DNA of 64,000 bases from contig NZ_FNVZ01000005.1 of assembly GCF_900104625.1 (NCBI RefSeq), positions 248,001-312,000 of the forward strand, in the 5' to 3' direction. The stretch comes from Leptotrichia massiliensis (lineage in GTDB: Bacteria; Fusobacteriota; Fusobacteriia; Fusobacteriales; Leptotrichiaceae). The notes beneath the pieces were generated by a model that ran no database searches, was not told the DNA's origin, and saw only the letters and a list, made by a program, of their open reading frames with translations. This document shows, piece by piece, positions 8,890 to 18,885 of the stretch; positions within the stretch are counted from its first letter, which is position 1, and the number at the start of each line of letters is the position of its first letter. The translations under genes and the position numbers were made by a program.

Positions 8890-10728
8890 ATGAACGATAT
8901 TTTAAATAATCAAAAGCCAGTGGAATTTTTTTCAGCAGAAAGAATAAAGATAGAAATAGATGGACAACAGATACTTTGGAGGGATATGAATCTTGAAATA
9001 GATTCAAAGATAGGGGAACATACAATTGGAAAAATAAAATACACGGCATCACCGAACCAGTTAAGCTTATACGATGCCCTGATAGATAAAAAAGGCGACA
9101 AAACAATAGTAGTTACAGGAAGAAGCAACATATCGGATGAAGCAGGAAATGCTACAGATAAAATATTCTTAAATGGAGTAATAAGCAAACTTAGGATAAA
9201 GGAAACAAAGGCAGGAGCATTAGCAGTTGAGTTAGTGTGCAGTTCAAAGAGCATACTTCTTGACAGAATACCGAGATACCGTTCATTTCAGGATCCGACA
9301 CTTACATATACAGATATAGCACAGGAAGTGAATAAAAATTATAATGATGGGGAAACATTGGTAAATGTAGGGGAAGATATGAAAGAAATCCCAAGAATGA
9401 CAATCCAGTATAACGAAACAGACTGGGAATACTTAAAGAGAATAGCATCGTATACAGGACAGCCATTGATGGCAAATTCAAATAAAGTTCTGGTAGGATT
9501 TTTCAAGAATATGCCATCACAGACACCCAACTTGACATATTCATATTTTGGAAAGGAAACAGAAGAGGAAAGAACGTATTACAGGGTAGAGGGGACAGAA
9601 GTGTATTCAGTTTCAACACCAATAAAGTTAAAAATCAGAAACAGAGTATCAGGCGAAGAAGTAGAAAATGACTACTATGTAATAGAAAGCAGAATACACA
9701 ACGAAGGGAACACCTTAAAATGTGAGTACAAACTAGGAAAACAAACAGACTACTTTGTAGATCCAATACCACACGAAAAGATAAGAGGAGCAGTGATAGA
9801 AGCGAGAACAGTACATATTGCAAGAACAGATGAAAGTAAGAGTGAGCATGGAAGGGCTGACGGAAGTTCAGATAATCTTGAAGGAAGAACAATTGGAGCA
9901 AAACCACTTAATAAGTATATAGAAAAAGCTGAAAATCAAAATGCAAACGTAAAAGAAAGAGTCAAAGCAAGTGATATAGCTGTAATGACATTAGATTTAA
10001 CGGAAGGATTGCTAAAATTGGGAGAAAATGGGCAGTCTTTTGAAGATAAATATGCTGGAAAGAGTTATTTTCCTTATGTAACTCCATATAGTCAAAGTAA
10101 TACAGGATTTACACCAGCACCAGAGGTAAACGACAGAGTGGCTCTTTATTTTCCAAGTGAAAATGAAACGCATGCGTTGGTAATGGGAGCAGTTAATAAT
10201 AATGGGAATGGTAGATTTACAAATCCTGATAAAAGGAATTTTACATTAGGGCCAAGTCAGGCAGCTAGAGGGGGAACGCCTGCGAATGAAGGGAAACCGA
10301 TGTATAATTTTACTTTGGATAGTGAGAAGTTTATTGTTAATGTAGGAAATTTAATTAGTTTGACTTCAAATGGTACGGCACAGATGACAGCAACTCAGGA
10401 TGCTGGAGTAACTTCAACAAGTGCAGCAGCGACATTACGAGGACAAACTTATGCAAAAGTAGTAACACCAGGAGATGCTGAAGTTGTTGGAAAAAATACT
10501 AATATTGGATTTGGGGAAGGTGGAATATCTGTCCAAACTAATGTAAAGGCTGAAAATAGATTGTTAATAGAAAGTAATAATGAATTACTGGCAAATGGAA
10601 AATCGACTGCAAGTATAAGTTCAACAGAAGGAGTGGCTTCTTTGAGTGGAAAAACTACAAGCGTTGGTATAGGAGCTGTTTCTTCCGATGAAACGACAGT
10701 TGCAGGAAAAATAGTGGATGTGAATTAG
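8890..10728 (+). CDS. VgrG/Pvc8-family spike protein, copy 2
   Basis: This is a 612-aa spike protein. Its DNA is nearly identical to copy 1 from the start to ~9880 (only scattered differences between ~9240 and ~9880), then diverges. The C-terminal ~150 residues are a different tail: a GxPMYNFTLDSEKF segment followed by Thr/Ser/Ala/Gly-rich repeats (TSTSAAATLRGQTY, ISSTEGVASLSG), like the beta-helical needles of spike proteins. Copy 3 shares this tail type. The gene ends 8 nt before a PAAR-like/Hint toxin gene, presumably its cargo. The identity tract implies recent duplication or gene conversion with copy 1. Confidence 0.9.
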   Translation: MNDILNNQKPVEFFSAERIKIEIDGQQILWRDMNLEIDSKIGEHTIGKIKYTASPNQLSLYDALIDKKGDKTIVVTGRSNISDEAGNATDKIFLNGVISKLRIKETKAGALAVELVCSSKSILLDRIPRYRSFQDPTLTYTDIAQEVNKNYNDGETLVNVGEDMKEIPRMTIQYNETDWEYLKRIASYTGQPLMANSNKVLVGFFKNMPSQTPNLTYSYFGKETEEERTYYRVEGTEVYSVSTPIKLKIRNRVSGEEVENDYYVIESRIHNEGNTLKCEYKLGKQTDYFVDPIPHEKIRGAVIEARTVHIARTDESKSEHGRADGSSDNLEGRTIGAKPLNKYIEKAENQNANVKERVKASDIAVMTLDLTEGLLKLGENGQSFEDKYAGKSYFPYVTPYSQSNTGFTPAPEVNDRVALYFPSENETHALVMGAVNNNGNGRFTNPDKRNFTLGPSQAARGGTPANEGKPMYNFTLDSEKFIVNVGNLISLTSNGTAQMTATQDAGVTSTSAAATLRGQTYAKVVTPGDAEVVGKNTNIGFGEGGISVQTNVKAENRLLIESNNELLANGKSTASISSTEGVASLSGKTTSVGIGAVSSDETTVAGKIVDVN

Positions 10729-10736
10729 GAGGTAAA

Positions 10737-12683
10737 ATGTCAAAGGAAACAAAATTTGAAGATGCATACGTCGCCTCAGAATCCTACTGTGGATGTAAGC
10801 AAGGGGAATTTCTTCAGCCAGTAACAGCAACCCATGCAAATAATGTTTATATGCAGGGAATTGTACCACTTACAAAGGATGATAACGTAATAGGTAAGAA
10901 CATTCCTAATTTTGGAAAATGTAAACTGCATGGAAAATGTCAGCTAGCAAATGGACAGAGGATAAACTGGGAAAAAGTTACACCTGATGTAAGGATAAAG
11001 AAAAGCAATGCATTAAATGGGAAAAGTTGCTTTAAATGTCCGTATTCACCGTCAGAAGAAATAAACTTTTATGATCATCAGCAAAATAAACTCGAAGATG
11101 GACATGTAACAAGTAATGGCGAAGCAAAAGCAAATACTGTTGAAAACAAGAGTAATCTTGAAAAGGCAGGAGATTATCTTGGAAAGAGTTTGAAGCAGGT
11201 TGTATTAGGAGAATTTACTGATGATGTAACAATAGTGGGAACAATTGCAGAAGTAGCATTAGGGTTTACAGGATTAGATTTTGCAATGGATATAAGAGAT
11301 TTTATAGCTTGTGCTGGGAAAGGTGACTGGCTAGGAATGGGTCTTTCAGCAATTGGACTTATACCAGTAGTTGGTGGAGCGGTAAAAGCCGTAAGCAGAG
11401 GAGCTGAAGGAATAGCGGATGGTTTAAAATCAGTAAAAAAAAGTTTAAAACCAGCTCAAATGGCATTAGATATAAAAGATGGCGTAAAAGCAACAGGAAA
11501 AATGTTGAAAAATGCAGGAAAGGGACTGATAAGGAACGGAAAAAACCTTATTGAATTTGTGGCTCATAAGGGAGTAAGAGAACTGGCAGATAATATATTG
11601 AAGGCTGGGCAGAAAATAATAAGGAAAGGGAAAAGTACCTGGGGAGAATTAACGAAACAGTTGTGTAATCTAAAAAGCATATTTGGATTTGTAGGGTGTT
11701 TTTCAGGAGAAACATTAGTCAAGACAGAAAATGGATACAGGAAAATAGAGGATGTAAAGAGGGGAGAAAAGGTATATTCGTATAACATACTGACAGGAGA
11801 GCAGGAACTGAAAGAGGTTCTGGAACTGAAACGTGTGTACGAAAGAGGTGAAACAGTAAAATTAAGGTTTGAAAAAGGAATAGAGCTAGAAAGCACACTA
11901 AGCCATAATTTTATGACAACTGAAGGCAAGTGGAAAAAAGCTGAGGAACTGGAGATAGGCGAAAGTTTCTATTCAGAAAAGTATGGAATAATAAAACTGA
12001 AGGAAAAGGAACTATTAGAAAATGCCAGTCCGAAAATAATGTATGACTTGGAAGTGGAGGATAACCATAACTATCTGATAACAGAAGAAGATATACTGGT
12101 TCATAATGGAAACTGTCCTGCAATTGCCAAACAAGTAGAAAATGCTATAGAAGAAGCAAAAAAGTTAGGGAAAAAACATATAAAAGTAAAATTGAAAGGG
12201 TATCCGAATTCAAGAAAAGTAGAAAATAAATTAAGAAAGAAATTGAAAAAAAATCCTAAATTTAAAGGATGGATAGAGCATAAGGGAGCAATATTCAAAA
12301 AAGCAATTGAGGAAGTAGAAGTTGATGGAATAAAAGTCGAGGTAGAGTACTTTAAAGTAGGATTTGGAAAAAATGCAATAAAGGACAGTGCAATAAAGTT
12401 CAATAAATTAACAAATAATTATGATAAACATTTTTCTGAAGCAAGTGATATGTTATTAAAAAAATTAAAGAGAACAAAATCAGGAGAATTGATTGATAAA
12501 CTAGGAAAAAATGCTAAACGGGTCAATACAACAATAGTTGCAGAAAATGGGATAGTGTATACTTGGCATCATGATTTAGGAAAAAAATCATTAGTTTTAG
12601 TAGAACAATCTGCACATAAACGAGCTAAGCATATGGGTGCAGGTTCTATGATGAAATTTTTAGGGAATTTTTTTAAAAAATAA
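10737..12683 (+). CDS. PAAR-like/Hint polymorphic toxin with C-terminal WHH-type nuclease
   Basis: The 648-aa product has an N-terminal DUF4280/PAAR-like module (~16-120; GCKQGEF, NIPNFGKC, GKC, CFKCPYS). Next comes a hydrophobic/Gly stretch (~165-225, LIPVVGGAVKAVSR) typical of pre-toxin regions. A Hint domain follows at ~321-457, from Cys321 (CFSGETLVKT) to a terminal His456-Asn457, with NHNYLITEEDILVHN near its end. The C-terminal ~190-residue toxin carries W610-H611-H612, then H627 and H632 (SAHKRAKHMGAG), the arrangement of WHH nucleases of the HNH/ENDO VII superfamily. Hint cleavage would release the nuclease. The double SUKH gene downstream fits as immunity. DNA cleavage is expected from the family, not demonstrated. 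Confidence 0.85.
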   Translation: MSKETKFEDAYVASESYCGCKQGEFLQPVTATHANNVYMQGIVPLTKDDNVIGKNIPNFGKCKLHGKCQLANGQRINWEKVTPDVRIKKSNALNGKSCFKCPYSPSEEINFYDHQQNKLEDGHVTSNGEAKANTVENKSNLEKAGDYLGKSLKQVVLGEFTDDVTIVGTIAEVALGFTGLDFAMDIRDFIACAGKGDWLGMGLSAIGLIPVVGGAVKAVSRGAEGIADGLKSVKKSLKPAQMALDIKDGVKATGKMLKNAGKGLIRNGKNLIEFVAHKGVRELADNILKAGQKIIRKGKSTWGELTKQLCNLKSIFGFVGCFSGETLVKTENGYRKIEDVKRGEKVYSYNILTGEQELKEVLELKRVYERGETVKLRFEKGIELESTLSHNFMTTEGKWKKAEELEIGESFYSEKYGIIKLKEKELLENASPKIMYDLEVEDNHNYLITEEDILVHNGNCPAIAKQVENAIEEAKKLGKKHIKVKLKGYPNSRKVENKLRKKLKKNPKFKGWIEHKGAIFKKAIEEVEVDGIKVEVEYFKVGFGKNAIKDSAIKFNKLTNNYDKHFSEASDMLLKKLKRTKSGELIDKLGKNAKRVNTTIVAENGIVYTWHHDLGKKSLVLVEQSAHKRAKHMGAGSMMKFLGNFFKK

Positions 12684-12703
12684 AATTAAAAGAAAGGAAA
12701 GTT

Positions 12704-13780
12704 ATGGAAAAACTATTAGAAAATTTAGACAAAATGGTATTAAAATGGATATTTAAATTAAGTAATGAGGATATAAAAGAAGCTGAAGAAGTATTAAATT
12801 TTAAATTTCCGGAAAAGGATAAAAAATATGTTAAAGCATATAACAATGCTAATTCAGAAAACATTATTTTTAAAATTAATAATGAAATTTTTGATATAGA
12901 AGTATTAAACTTTTCAAATGAAGATGATATGATATTATTTAATAACAAATATTTTAGAAAAATATCGGAAAGGTATTTTAAAAATAAAAAACTTATAGAA
13001 ATAATGTATTTTCATAAACTTTTAAAAACAGAAAAACTTGAAAATAGAGAAATAAAATATGAAAAAAATGGATATATTTGTTATGATTTTACAATGAACA
13101 AAGAAAATCCAGAAATATTTAGTATATTTTTTGAACAAAAGATAACAACAGGAGATATTTATAAAACAGAAATTTTTTCAGAAAGTGTAATGGGAGAAAG
13201 GATTGGAAATAGTTTAAAAGATATACTGATGTATTTGTATATAATAGATAAAAAAATAAATAAACCTACTGTATTTTGGATATTTAAAGAATTAATAAGT
13301 CAAGAGGAGATAGATGAATTTCAAAAAGAAAATGAGATAAAGTTTCCAGAAAAATATCAAGAATTATTGAATACTGCTAGAAAAGAAGAAGTAAAATTTT
13401 ATCCTTCAAAATTTAATAAAAGAGTTTCTAAATTCGTTATAGAAACAGGAATGTATATAGATTTTAAGAATGTGAAAGAAACATATGAAATATTTTTAGA
13501 GGAACATAAACCTTATCCCAAGAAGTTGATACCAATAAAATTATGTGGAAATGGAGATTATATCTGTCTAGATTACAGAGGAAAATTGAACACAACTTTA
13601 AAAGAGCCCAAAATAACATATTACGCGCATGATGAAATAGGGAATAGAAGATTTATACATTTGGCAGATAGCTATGATGAGTTTCTAGATATGATAGAAA
13701 TAGATGAGGAGGAAATAGAAAGAAGGGAAAAGGAAATAGAGGAGAGTTATTTTTATGGTGAGCAGTCTTTGGAGGATTAG
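12704..13780 (+). CDS. Double SUKH (SMI1/KNR4) immunity-like protein
   Basis: The 358-aa product contains two SMI1/KNR4-like units. One begins near residue 20 (LSNEDIKEAEEVLNFKFPE) and the second near residue 198 (SQEEIDEFQKENEIKFPE). The second continues through LIPIKLCGNGDYICLD and ends with a DSYDEFLDMI segment, as expected for SUKH domains. SUKH proteins are established immunity factors of polymorphic nuclease toxins. The gene starts 20 nt after the WHH nuclease gene, with AAGAAAGG ahead of ATG 12704. A role neutralising that nuclease is a strong contextual inference. The duplicated domain could reflect fusion of two immunity genes. Confidence 0.8.
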   Translation: MEKLLENLDKMVLKWIFKLSNEDIKEAEEVLNFKFPEKDKKYVKAYNNANSENIIFKINNEIFDIEVLNFSNEDDMILFNNKYFRKISERYFKNKKLIEIMYFHKLLKTEKLENREIKYEKNGYICYDFTMNKENPEIFSIFFEQKITTGDIYKTEIFSESVMGERIGNSLKDILMYLYIIDKKINKPTVFWIFKELISQEEIDEFQKENEIKFPEKYQELLNTARKEEVKFYPSKFNKRVSKFVIETGMYIDFKNVKETYEIFLEEHKPYPKKLIPIKLCGNGDYICLDYRGKLNTTLKEPKITYYAHDEIGNRRFIHLADSYDEFLDMIEIDEEEIERREKEIEESYFYGEQSLED

Positions 13781-13789
13781 GAGTTAAGT

Positions 13790-14929
13790 ATGAATACAGT
13801 AAGATTAGATGAAAATGATAAGTTTTATGACTATTTTAATATTGATATTATAGATGATGTTGAGGTTATAACAAAAGATGGTGAAAGGTTTACAGGAGAA
13901 ATAGAAACTTATGGGCCTGGAAATGAATTGTCAATACGAGGTACGATAATTGATGGACTTAGAGAAGGCAAATGGGCTTATTATTTTGAAAATGGCGAAT
14001 TAAGAGGGTTTAATGAATATAAAAAAGGGAAGCTGAATGGACGAGCGGAAGAATATTCTAAAGATGGAAAATTAATATTGAAAGGACAATTTTTAGATAA
14101 TAAAAAAACAGGATATTGGTACTGGTATTATGAAAACGGAGTTGTTGAATCAGAAGGTAGTTATAAAGAGGATAAAAGAGAAGGGGAATATATTTTAAGA
14201 TATGAAAATAATGCAATTTCCTTACTTACAAATTTTAAAGATGGTATGGAAGATGGAGAAGTTGTTTCATATTATGAAACTGGAGAATTACAGGCAAAAT
14301 ATAAAAGGGTACAAGATAAGACTGTAGGAGATTACTTTCTCTATTATAAAAATGGTAATATAAAAATAACAGGAAATTTTGTAGATGGAAAAAAAGAAGG
14401 AAAATGGTTATCATATTATGAAGATGGGAAATTAGAAATTGAAGAAAATTATTATAATAATGAATTAAATGGAGAAATATTTGGATACTATAAAAACGGG
14501 AATATAGAATATGAATCCAGATGGGAAAATGGTAAAAAAGAGGGGAAAACATATTATTATTTTGAAAATGGTCAGAAAAAACTGGAGGAAATTTATAGGA
14601 ATAATAAACTGGAAGGAGAGCGTGTAACATATTTTAATACAGGCAAAGTGTTTCAGATAGAAAATTATAAATCTGGGAAATTGGATGGTGAAAAAATAAT
14701 TTACACAGATTATGATAATGATTTAAAATATCAAAAAATAGATTATATAAATGGAAAAATGAATGGAGATTTTATAATTTATAATGATGATGGAAAAACT
14801 ATTGATGTAATAGAAAGATATATAAATGATAAACTGGAAGGATTTACAGAATATTATGATGAACTAGGAAATTTAATATTAAAGCAAAAGTTTCATGAAG
14901 ATGAATTAATAAGTGAAGAAAATTTTTAA
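13790..14929 (+). CDS. MORN-variant repeat protein (YwqK-like)
   Basis: The 379-aa protein is built almost entirely of ~22-residue MORN-variant repeats of the form G-x-W-x-x-YYENGxLxxExxYKxGKxxG, about 13 copies. There is no signal peptide, so it is likely cytoplasmic. Proteins of this repeat type are often annotated as YwqK antitoxins because they sit beside polymorphic toxins. It begins 9 nt after the SUKH gene and is probably co-transcribed with it. Related repeat proteins occur at 23454 and in the N-terminal half of the 30982 product. It may be an immunity or adaptor protein; the target is unknown. Confidence 0.75.
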   Translation: MNTVRLDENDKFYDYFNIDIIDDVEVITKDGERFTGEIETYGPGNELSIRGTIIDGLREGKWAYYFENGELRGFNEYKKGKLNGRAEEYSKDGKLILKGQFLDNKKTGYWYWYYENGVVESEGSYKEDKREGEYILRYENNAISLLTNFKDGMEDGEVVSYYETGELQAKYKRVQDKTVGDYFLYYKNGNIKITGNFVDGKKEGKWLSYYEDGKLEIEENYYNNELNGEIFGYYKNGNIEYESRWENGKKEGKTYYYFENGQKKLEEIYRNNKLEGERVTYFNTGKVFQIENYKSGKLDGEKIIYTDYDNDLKYQKIDYINGKMNGDFIIYNDDGKTIDVIERYINDKLEGFTEYYDELGNLILKQKFHEDELISEENF

Positions 14930-14943
14930 GGAATGGAGGGAAT

Positions 14944-15759
14944 ATGATAGGAAAAATAAGAAATTTTGATAAAAAAAAATATGAAATTTTATCAACTTCA
15001 AAAATAAAAATATATGATGATGAAGAAAAGATGCAGATAAAAAATATAATTGAACAAAGTGTTAAAGAATTGCCTGATATGGAGTATAATATATTTATCG
15101 ATATTATAGATACAAGGGTAGCAGTAAATGAGTTAAAACCTCTTCAAAAATTAGCATTAAGTCTATATTTTTTAACTGAGGAAATAGAAATACATACAGA
15201 TAAATACGGAGAAGCATTAAAAGTATCAAATAAAGAACATATTTTGAAAAAATGGGAAGATAATAGAGAAAAGTTGTTTCCAGAAAAAGTAGTTAGTGAA
15301 TCTGAATTACTAGCAAATATGAAAAATGAGATTACTCTAAAAATTGAAGAGTACAGTAGATTATTGGAATTTGTAACACAGCCCTTAATATACGATGTAT
15401 TTTTTGGAGGTTATTATTTAAGGGAAAATGCAGTAGTAAAAAAATTAAAAGAAAATTTTATATTAGATTTTAATATGCCAATTATTTTAGAATACAAACA
15501 AGCTAAAAGTAATCAAAATAGTAATTTTATTGAAATAAATGTAAGTTTAGATGAATATAATGTTCCTGAGATAAAGGCTATGGAAGTATTTGAAACTTTA
15601 GGAATAGAATATCAAAGAGAAAATTTATTTTTAGAGGGTAGTGGAATAATAGAATTAAATTTAAAAACAGGCAGAATAAGTCAGGCTAATTTGCGAATAG
15701 TAGGCGGAATAAAGGGAACATTTAATAATATTCAAGAAATTAAATTAAAAGAAATATAA
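14944..15759 (+). CDS. Hypothetical protein of the spike locus
   Basis: This 271-aa soluble, acidic/lysine-rich protein has no signal peptide, membrane segment or motif I recognise. Its C-terminal ~65 residues look like a beta-rich domain (GSGIIELNLKTGRISQANLRIVGG). It follows the MORN-repeat gene by 14 nt with a good GGAGGG site, and precedes the FHA/zinc-ribbon gene by 19 nt, so it is probably in one operon with both. Immunity protein or secretion adaptor are both possible. Confidence 0.5.
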   Translation: MIGKIRNFDKKKYEILSTSKIKIYDDEEKMQIKNIIEQSVKELPDMEYNIFIDIIDTRVAVNELKPLQKLALSLYFLTEEIEIHTDKYGEALKVSNKEHILKKWEDNREKLFPEKVVSESELLANMKNEITLKIEEYSRLLEFVTQPLIYDVFFGGYYLRENAVVKKLKENFILDFNMPIILEYKQAKSNQNSNFIEINVSLDEYNVPEIKAMEVFETLGIEYQRENLFLEGSGIIELNLKTGRISQANLRIVGGIKGTFNNIQEIKLKEI

Positions 15760-15778
15760 AAATATTAGGAGGATAAAA

Positions 15779-16315
15779 ATGAATTTAGACAGATGTAAAA
15801 ATGGACACATGTATGATGTATCAAGATATGGGGAGAATTGTCCGTATTGTAAATCGGAAGGATTGAAACCTGAAATTAAGGAGAAAAAAGTTAATTTAGT
15901 TGAGGAACTAGATGATGATGACAGAACTACAGCATACTGGGCAAAAGATAGTAAAGTAGATCCGGTAGTAGGATGGTTAGTTTGTATTGCAGGAGCTGAA
16001 AAAGGAAAAGACTTTAGGATAGTGTCAGAAAGAAACTTTTTGGGACGTGGAGAAGGTATGAATATTAGGATTGAAGGAGATATGAATATATCAAGAAAAA
16101 ATCATTGTTCGATAAGTTATAATCCTAAGAACAGGAAATTTTTCATTACGCCAGGAGATTCAAATGGATTAATTTATGTAGGAAATGATGCAGTTTATAA
16201 TACTAGAGAATTAAGAAGTTTTAACACTTTAGAAATAGGTGAAAGTAAATTTGTTTTCATTGGATTATGTGGTGATAATTTTGATTGGGAAAAAGAGAAA
16301 GCAAAAGAAGAATAA
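15779..16315 (+). CDS. Zinc-ribbon plus FHA-domain protein
   Basis: The 178-aa protein has an N-terminal zinc-binding motif (C6, H10, C21, C24 in CKNGHMYD...CPYC) and an FHA domain at ~65-168 with LGRG (88-91), SRKNH (105-109) and SNGLIYV. The linker (~45-52) contains DDDDRTTAYW, whose paired threonines in an acidic setting would suit phosphorylation by a Ser/Thr kinase. FHA domains read phosphothreonine. The gene lies upstream of the PP2C-like/TPR protein, with the kinase at 34427. The strong site AGGAGG precedes the ATG. Confidence 0.85.
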   Translation: MNLDRCKNGHMYDVSRYGENCPYCKSEGLKPEIKEKKVNLVEELDDDDRTTAYWAKDSKVDPVVGWLVCIAGAEKGKDFRIVSERNFLGRGEGMNIRIEGDMNISRKNHCSISYNPKNRKFFITPGDSNGLIYVGNDAVYNTRELRSFNTLEIGESKFVFIGLCGDNFDWEKEKAKEE

Positions 16316-16465
16316 AAATATATGTAGATAAGATAGATTTGTAATAAAGAACAATATTGAAATTCAAGGGTATACCTGAGTATTTAATAAATTAGTTTAA
16401 ATTAATTATTGTATACAGAGAAATTTTGATATTGTTTTTTTAGATAATATTAGTAGGAGAGCTTA

Positions 16466-18850
16466 ATGAGAAAAGAAGAAGCAAAGTTTGAAACGAGATT
16501 TTTTAGTGAAGCTGGGACTAAGGGGAAAAATAATGATTATTTTGGATATACCCAGCTGGATAATTATGCGATATGGGTGGCGGCTGATGGATATGATGAG
16601 GAAGCTGGGGCTGATGTGGCTGCAAAATTGGCAGTAAGTTCTGCAATAGAATATTTTATGTTACGTCCACGCTTTAATCCAGAAGTAATTAAGGAAATAA
16701 TGGAATATGCAAACTTAAAAGTGAAGGAAAAACAGGAGGAAACTGAAAAATATTCATTAATGCACACTTCCCTTTTAGTTGTAATAAGCAATTATAATTC
16801 ATTCTTATATGGAAATGTTGGAAATACAAGGCTTTATCATTTGAGAGGAGGTTATGTGGTTTCTCAAAGCAGAGATGACACAATAGCTCAGCTTCTTGTA
16901 GATGAAAATGCACTTGATATGAGTGATATGAAGTATCATAGACAAAGAAATGATTTGCTTCAAGCAATAGGAGATTTTGGAAAGATAAAACCAAATATTA
17001 TAAAAAATCCTGTAACACTTCAGGAAAATGACATGCTATGCTTAACAACAATAGGATTTTGGGAAAATATTGATGAAAGGGAAATGGAAGTTGAAATTTC
17101 AAGATACCCAAACAAAGATAGCTTATTAAGATCATTGGAACATAAAGTTATGGCAACAACAAGAGAAAGTGTGGAAAACTATACTTTTGCACTAGTAAAT
17201 GTGGAAAAAGTAGCACCGTCTGAACCCGTTGAAAAGGATAAGAAGAAATTTTGGATAAAAGTTGGATTAATATCTTTGGCAGTTCTAGTAATAATATTGT
17301 CCTTGACGTTTTGGAATATAAGTAAAAGAAATAATATTATAAAAAGAGCGGCAGTATACGAAGAACAGGCAAATGATGATATTGTCAAAAAAGATTTTAA
17401 TAATGCGATAGAAAGTTTTAAGCTGGAAAAAGCGGAACTTGAAAAATTGAAACCGAAATCCAGAGGAATAATAGGATTTTTTACGGGAGCTAATGGTAAA
17501 AGAGCTGACGCTGAAAAAAGAATAAGTGCTGTAAACACTAAGATATCTCAGACTTCAAAATTGCAAAAGGCGTTTCAGGACATAAATGAGGCAAATCAGT
17601 TATTTAATTCAGGAAATTATGACGAAGCATCAAGAAAATATCAAGAGGCAAAATATGTTTTGGAAGAAAATACTTACAAAAAGGATGAACTTAATACAGA
17701 TGAAGTTCTAACAACGTTAAATGCAAGAATAGATTCATCCAGTAAGTTAAAAGAGGCTTTGGCAATTGAAACAGCTGGGAATCAAGCTTTTTCAGCTGGG
17801 AACTATAATTTGGCAAAAGAAAATTATAAAACTGCTTCAGAACTTTATTTAGTAAATGGACGTGCAGACTATGTTGCAAACATTGAAAGAAAAATAGCTG
17901 AAATAGATGACAAGGCAAAAACTGAATACAGTGGGGCAATGCTGACTGAAAACCAGGCTGACTTATTATCCCCAACAGATACGAATAAATCGAGACAGTC
18001 GTATTATCAGGCAAGACAAATGTATCAAAGTCTAGGAGATACTGCTAAGGCACAGGAAATAGACAATAAGATAAATGAATTGAATGCAAGACAGATGTCA
18101 AGCCTTCAAACAGCAAATAATATGGTTCAAGAAGGTTTAAATCAAATAACTGCAAATAATCCCGCTGAAGCAATAACATTGCTTACAAAAGCTAAGAATA
18201 TTTATCAAGGGTTGGGAGATAGCAATAATGTAAATAATGTAAATAAATTTATTTCACAAGCTCAGGAATTTATTAAGTTTGAAAGTAAGAAAGACGCTGA
18301 ATTAAAACAAAAAGAAACTGAGATGAAAGAATTAGAAACAAGAAATGCAGAGGAATTAAAACAACAAAAAATTAAGGAACAACAGGCGATAGCGGCAAAA
18401 GAAGCAGAGATTGCGGCTAGACAACGGGAAATTGAACTTGAAAAACAAAGAAGAGAGAAAATTGCACAAAGTATAGAAAATGCTACGAATTTAGAAATGC
18501 AGGCCGATCAGATGTTTACCTTAAAAAGATATACAGAAAGTATAGCAAAATACAATGAATCTAAAAAAATCTTTGAAGAATTAAAATCAGCAGGAGATTT
18601 TGATGATCAGACTAACAAAATAGAATATTTAGGGCAAAAAATTACTAGAACAGAAGGATATTTATATGAAGAGCAGGGAGACGATGAATACAAGAAGAAA
18701 AATTGGCAAGAAAGCCAGAAAAAATATCAGCTGGCAGCAGATAATATGAAATTAACTAATGAATCAAATGAAATTCAAAAAAGAGTAGAAAAGAAATTGA
18801 AAAAAGCAACTTCAAAGGCTGGGAAAAAATGGTGGCAGTTCTGGAAATAG
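16466..18850 (+). CDS. PP2C-like phosphatase domain fused through one membrane helix to TPR repeats
   Basis: The 794-aa product has an N-terminal PP2C-like domain (~5-250): GTKGKNNDYFGY, AADGYDEEAGADVAA and LLVVISNYNSFLYGNVGNTR, but the later metal-binding Asp motif is replaced in LCLTTIGFWENI. A single transmembrane helix lies at ~264-284. The rest carries TPR-like repeats of the FNSGNYDEASRKYQEAK type and a long coiled-coil (~600-670) with a Lys-rich end (GKKWWQFWK). PP2C proteins reverse Thr phosphorylation in type VI control. Whether this one is catalytic is open because the motifs are altered. A 150-bp gap upstream may hold its promoter; GGTATACC at ~16370 is the only symmetrical site. 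Confidence 0.75.
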   Translation: MRKEEAKFETRFFSEAGTKGKNNDYFGYTQLDNYAIWVAADGYDEEAGADVAAKLAVSSAIEYFMLRPRFNPEVIKEIMEYANLKVKEKQEETEKYSLMHTSLLVVISNYNSFLYGNVGNTRLYHLRGGYVVSQSRDDTIAQLLVDENALDMSDMKYHRQRNDLLQAIGDFGKIKPNIIKNPVTLQENDMLCLTTIGFWENIDEREMEVEISRYPNKDSLLRSLEHKVMATTRESVENYTFALVNVEKVAPSEPVEKDKKKFWIKVGLISLAVLVIILSLTFWNISKRNNIIKRAAVYEEQANDDIVKKDFNNAIESFKLEKAELEKLKPKSRGIIGFFTGANGKRADAEKRISAVNTKISQTSKLQKAFQDINEANQLFNSGNYDEASRKYQEAKYVLEENTYKKDELNTDEVLTTLNARIDSSSKLKEALAIETAGNQAFSAGNYNLAKENYKTASELYLVNGRADYVANIERKIAEIDDKAKTEYSGAMLTENQADLLSPTDTNKSRQSYYQARQMYQSLGDTAKAQEIDNKINELNARQMSSLQTANNMVQEGLNQITANNPAEAITLLTKAKNIYQGLGDSNNVNNVNKFISQAQEFIKFESKKDAELKQKETEMKELETRNAEELKQQKIKEQQAIAAKEAEIAARQREIELEKQRREKIAQSIENATNLEMQADQMFTLKRYTESIAKYNESKKIFEELKSAGDFDDQTNKIEYLGQKITRTEGYLYEEQGDDEYKKKNWQESQKKYQLAADNMKLTNESNEIQKRVEKKLKKATSKAGKKWWQFWK

Positions 18851-18885
18851 TACAGTTTTAATAGTATTTAAAATATAAAAGTTAT

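Noticed and set aside
13790-14929. Repetitive appearance suggesting a CRISPR or satellite array
   Set aside because: The periodicity (~66-69 bp) is that of coding MORN repeats in one intact frame with varied DNA, not identical repeats with spacers.
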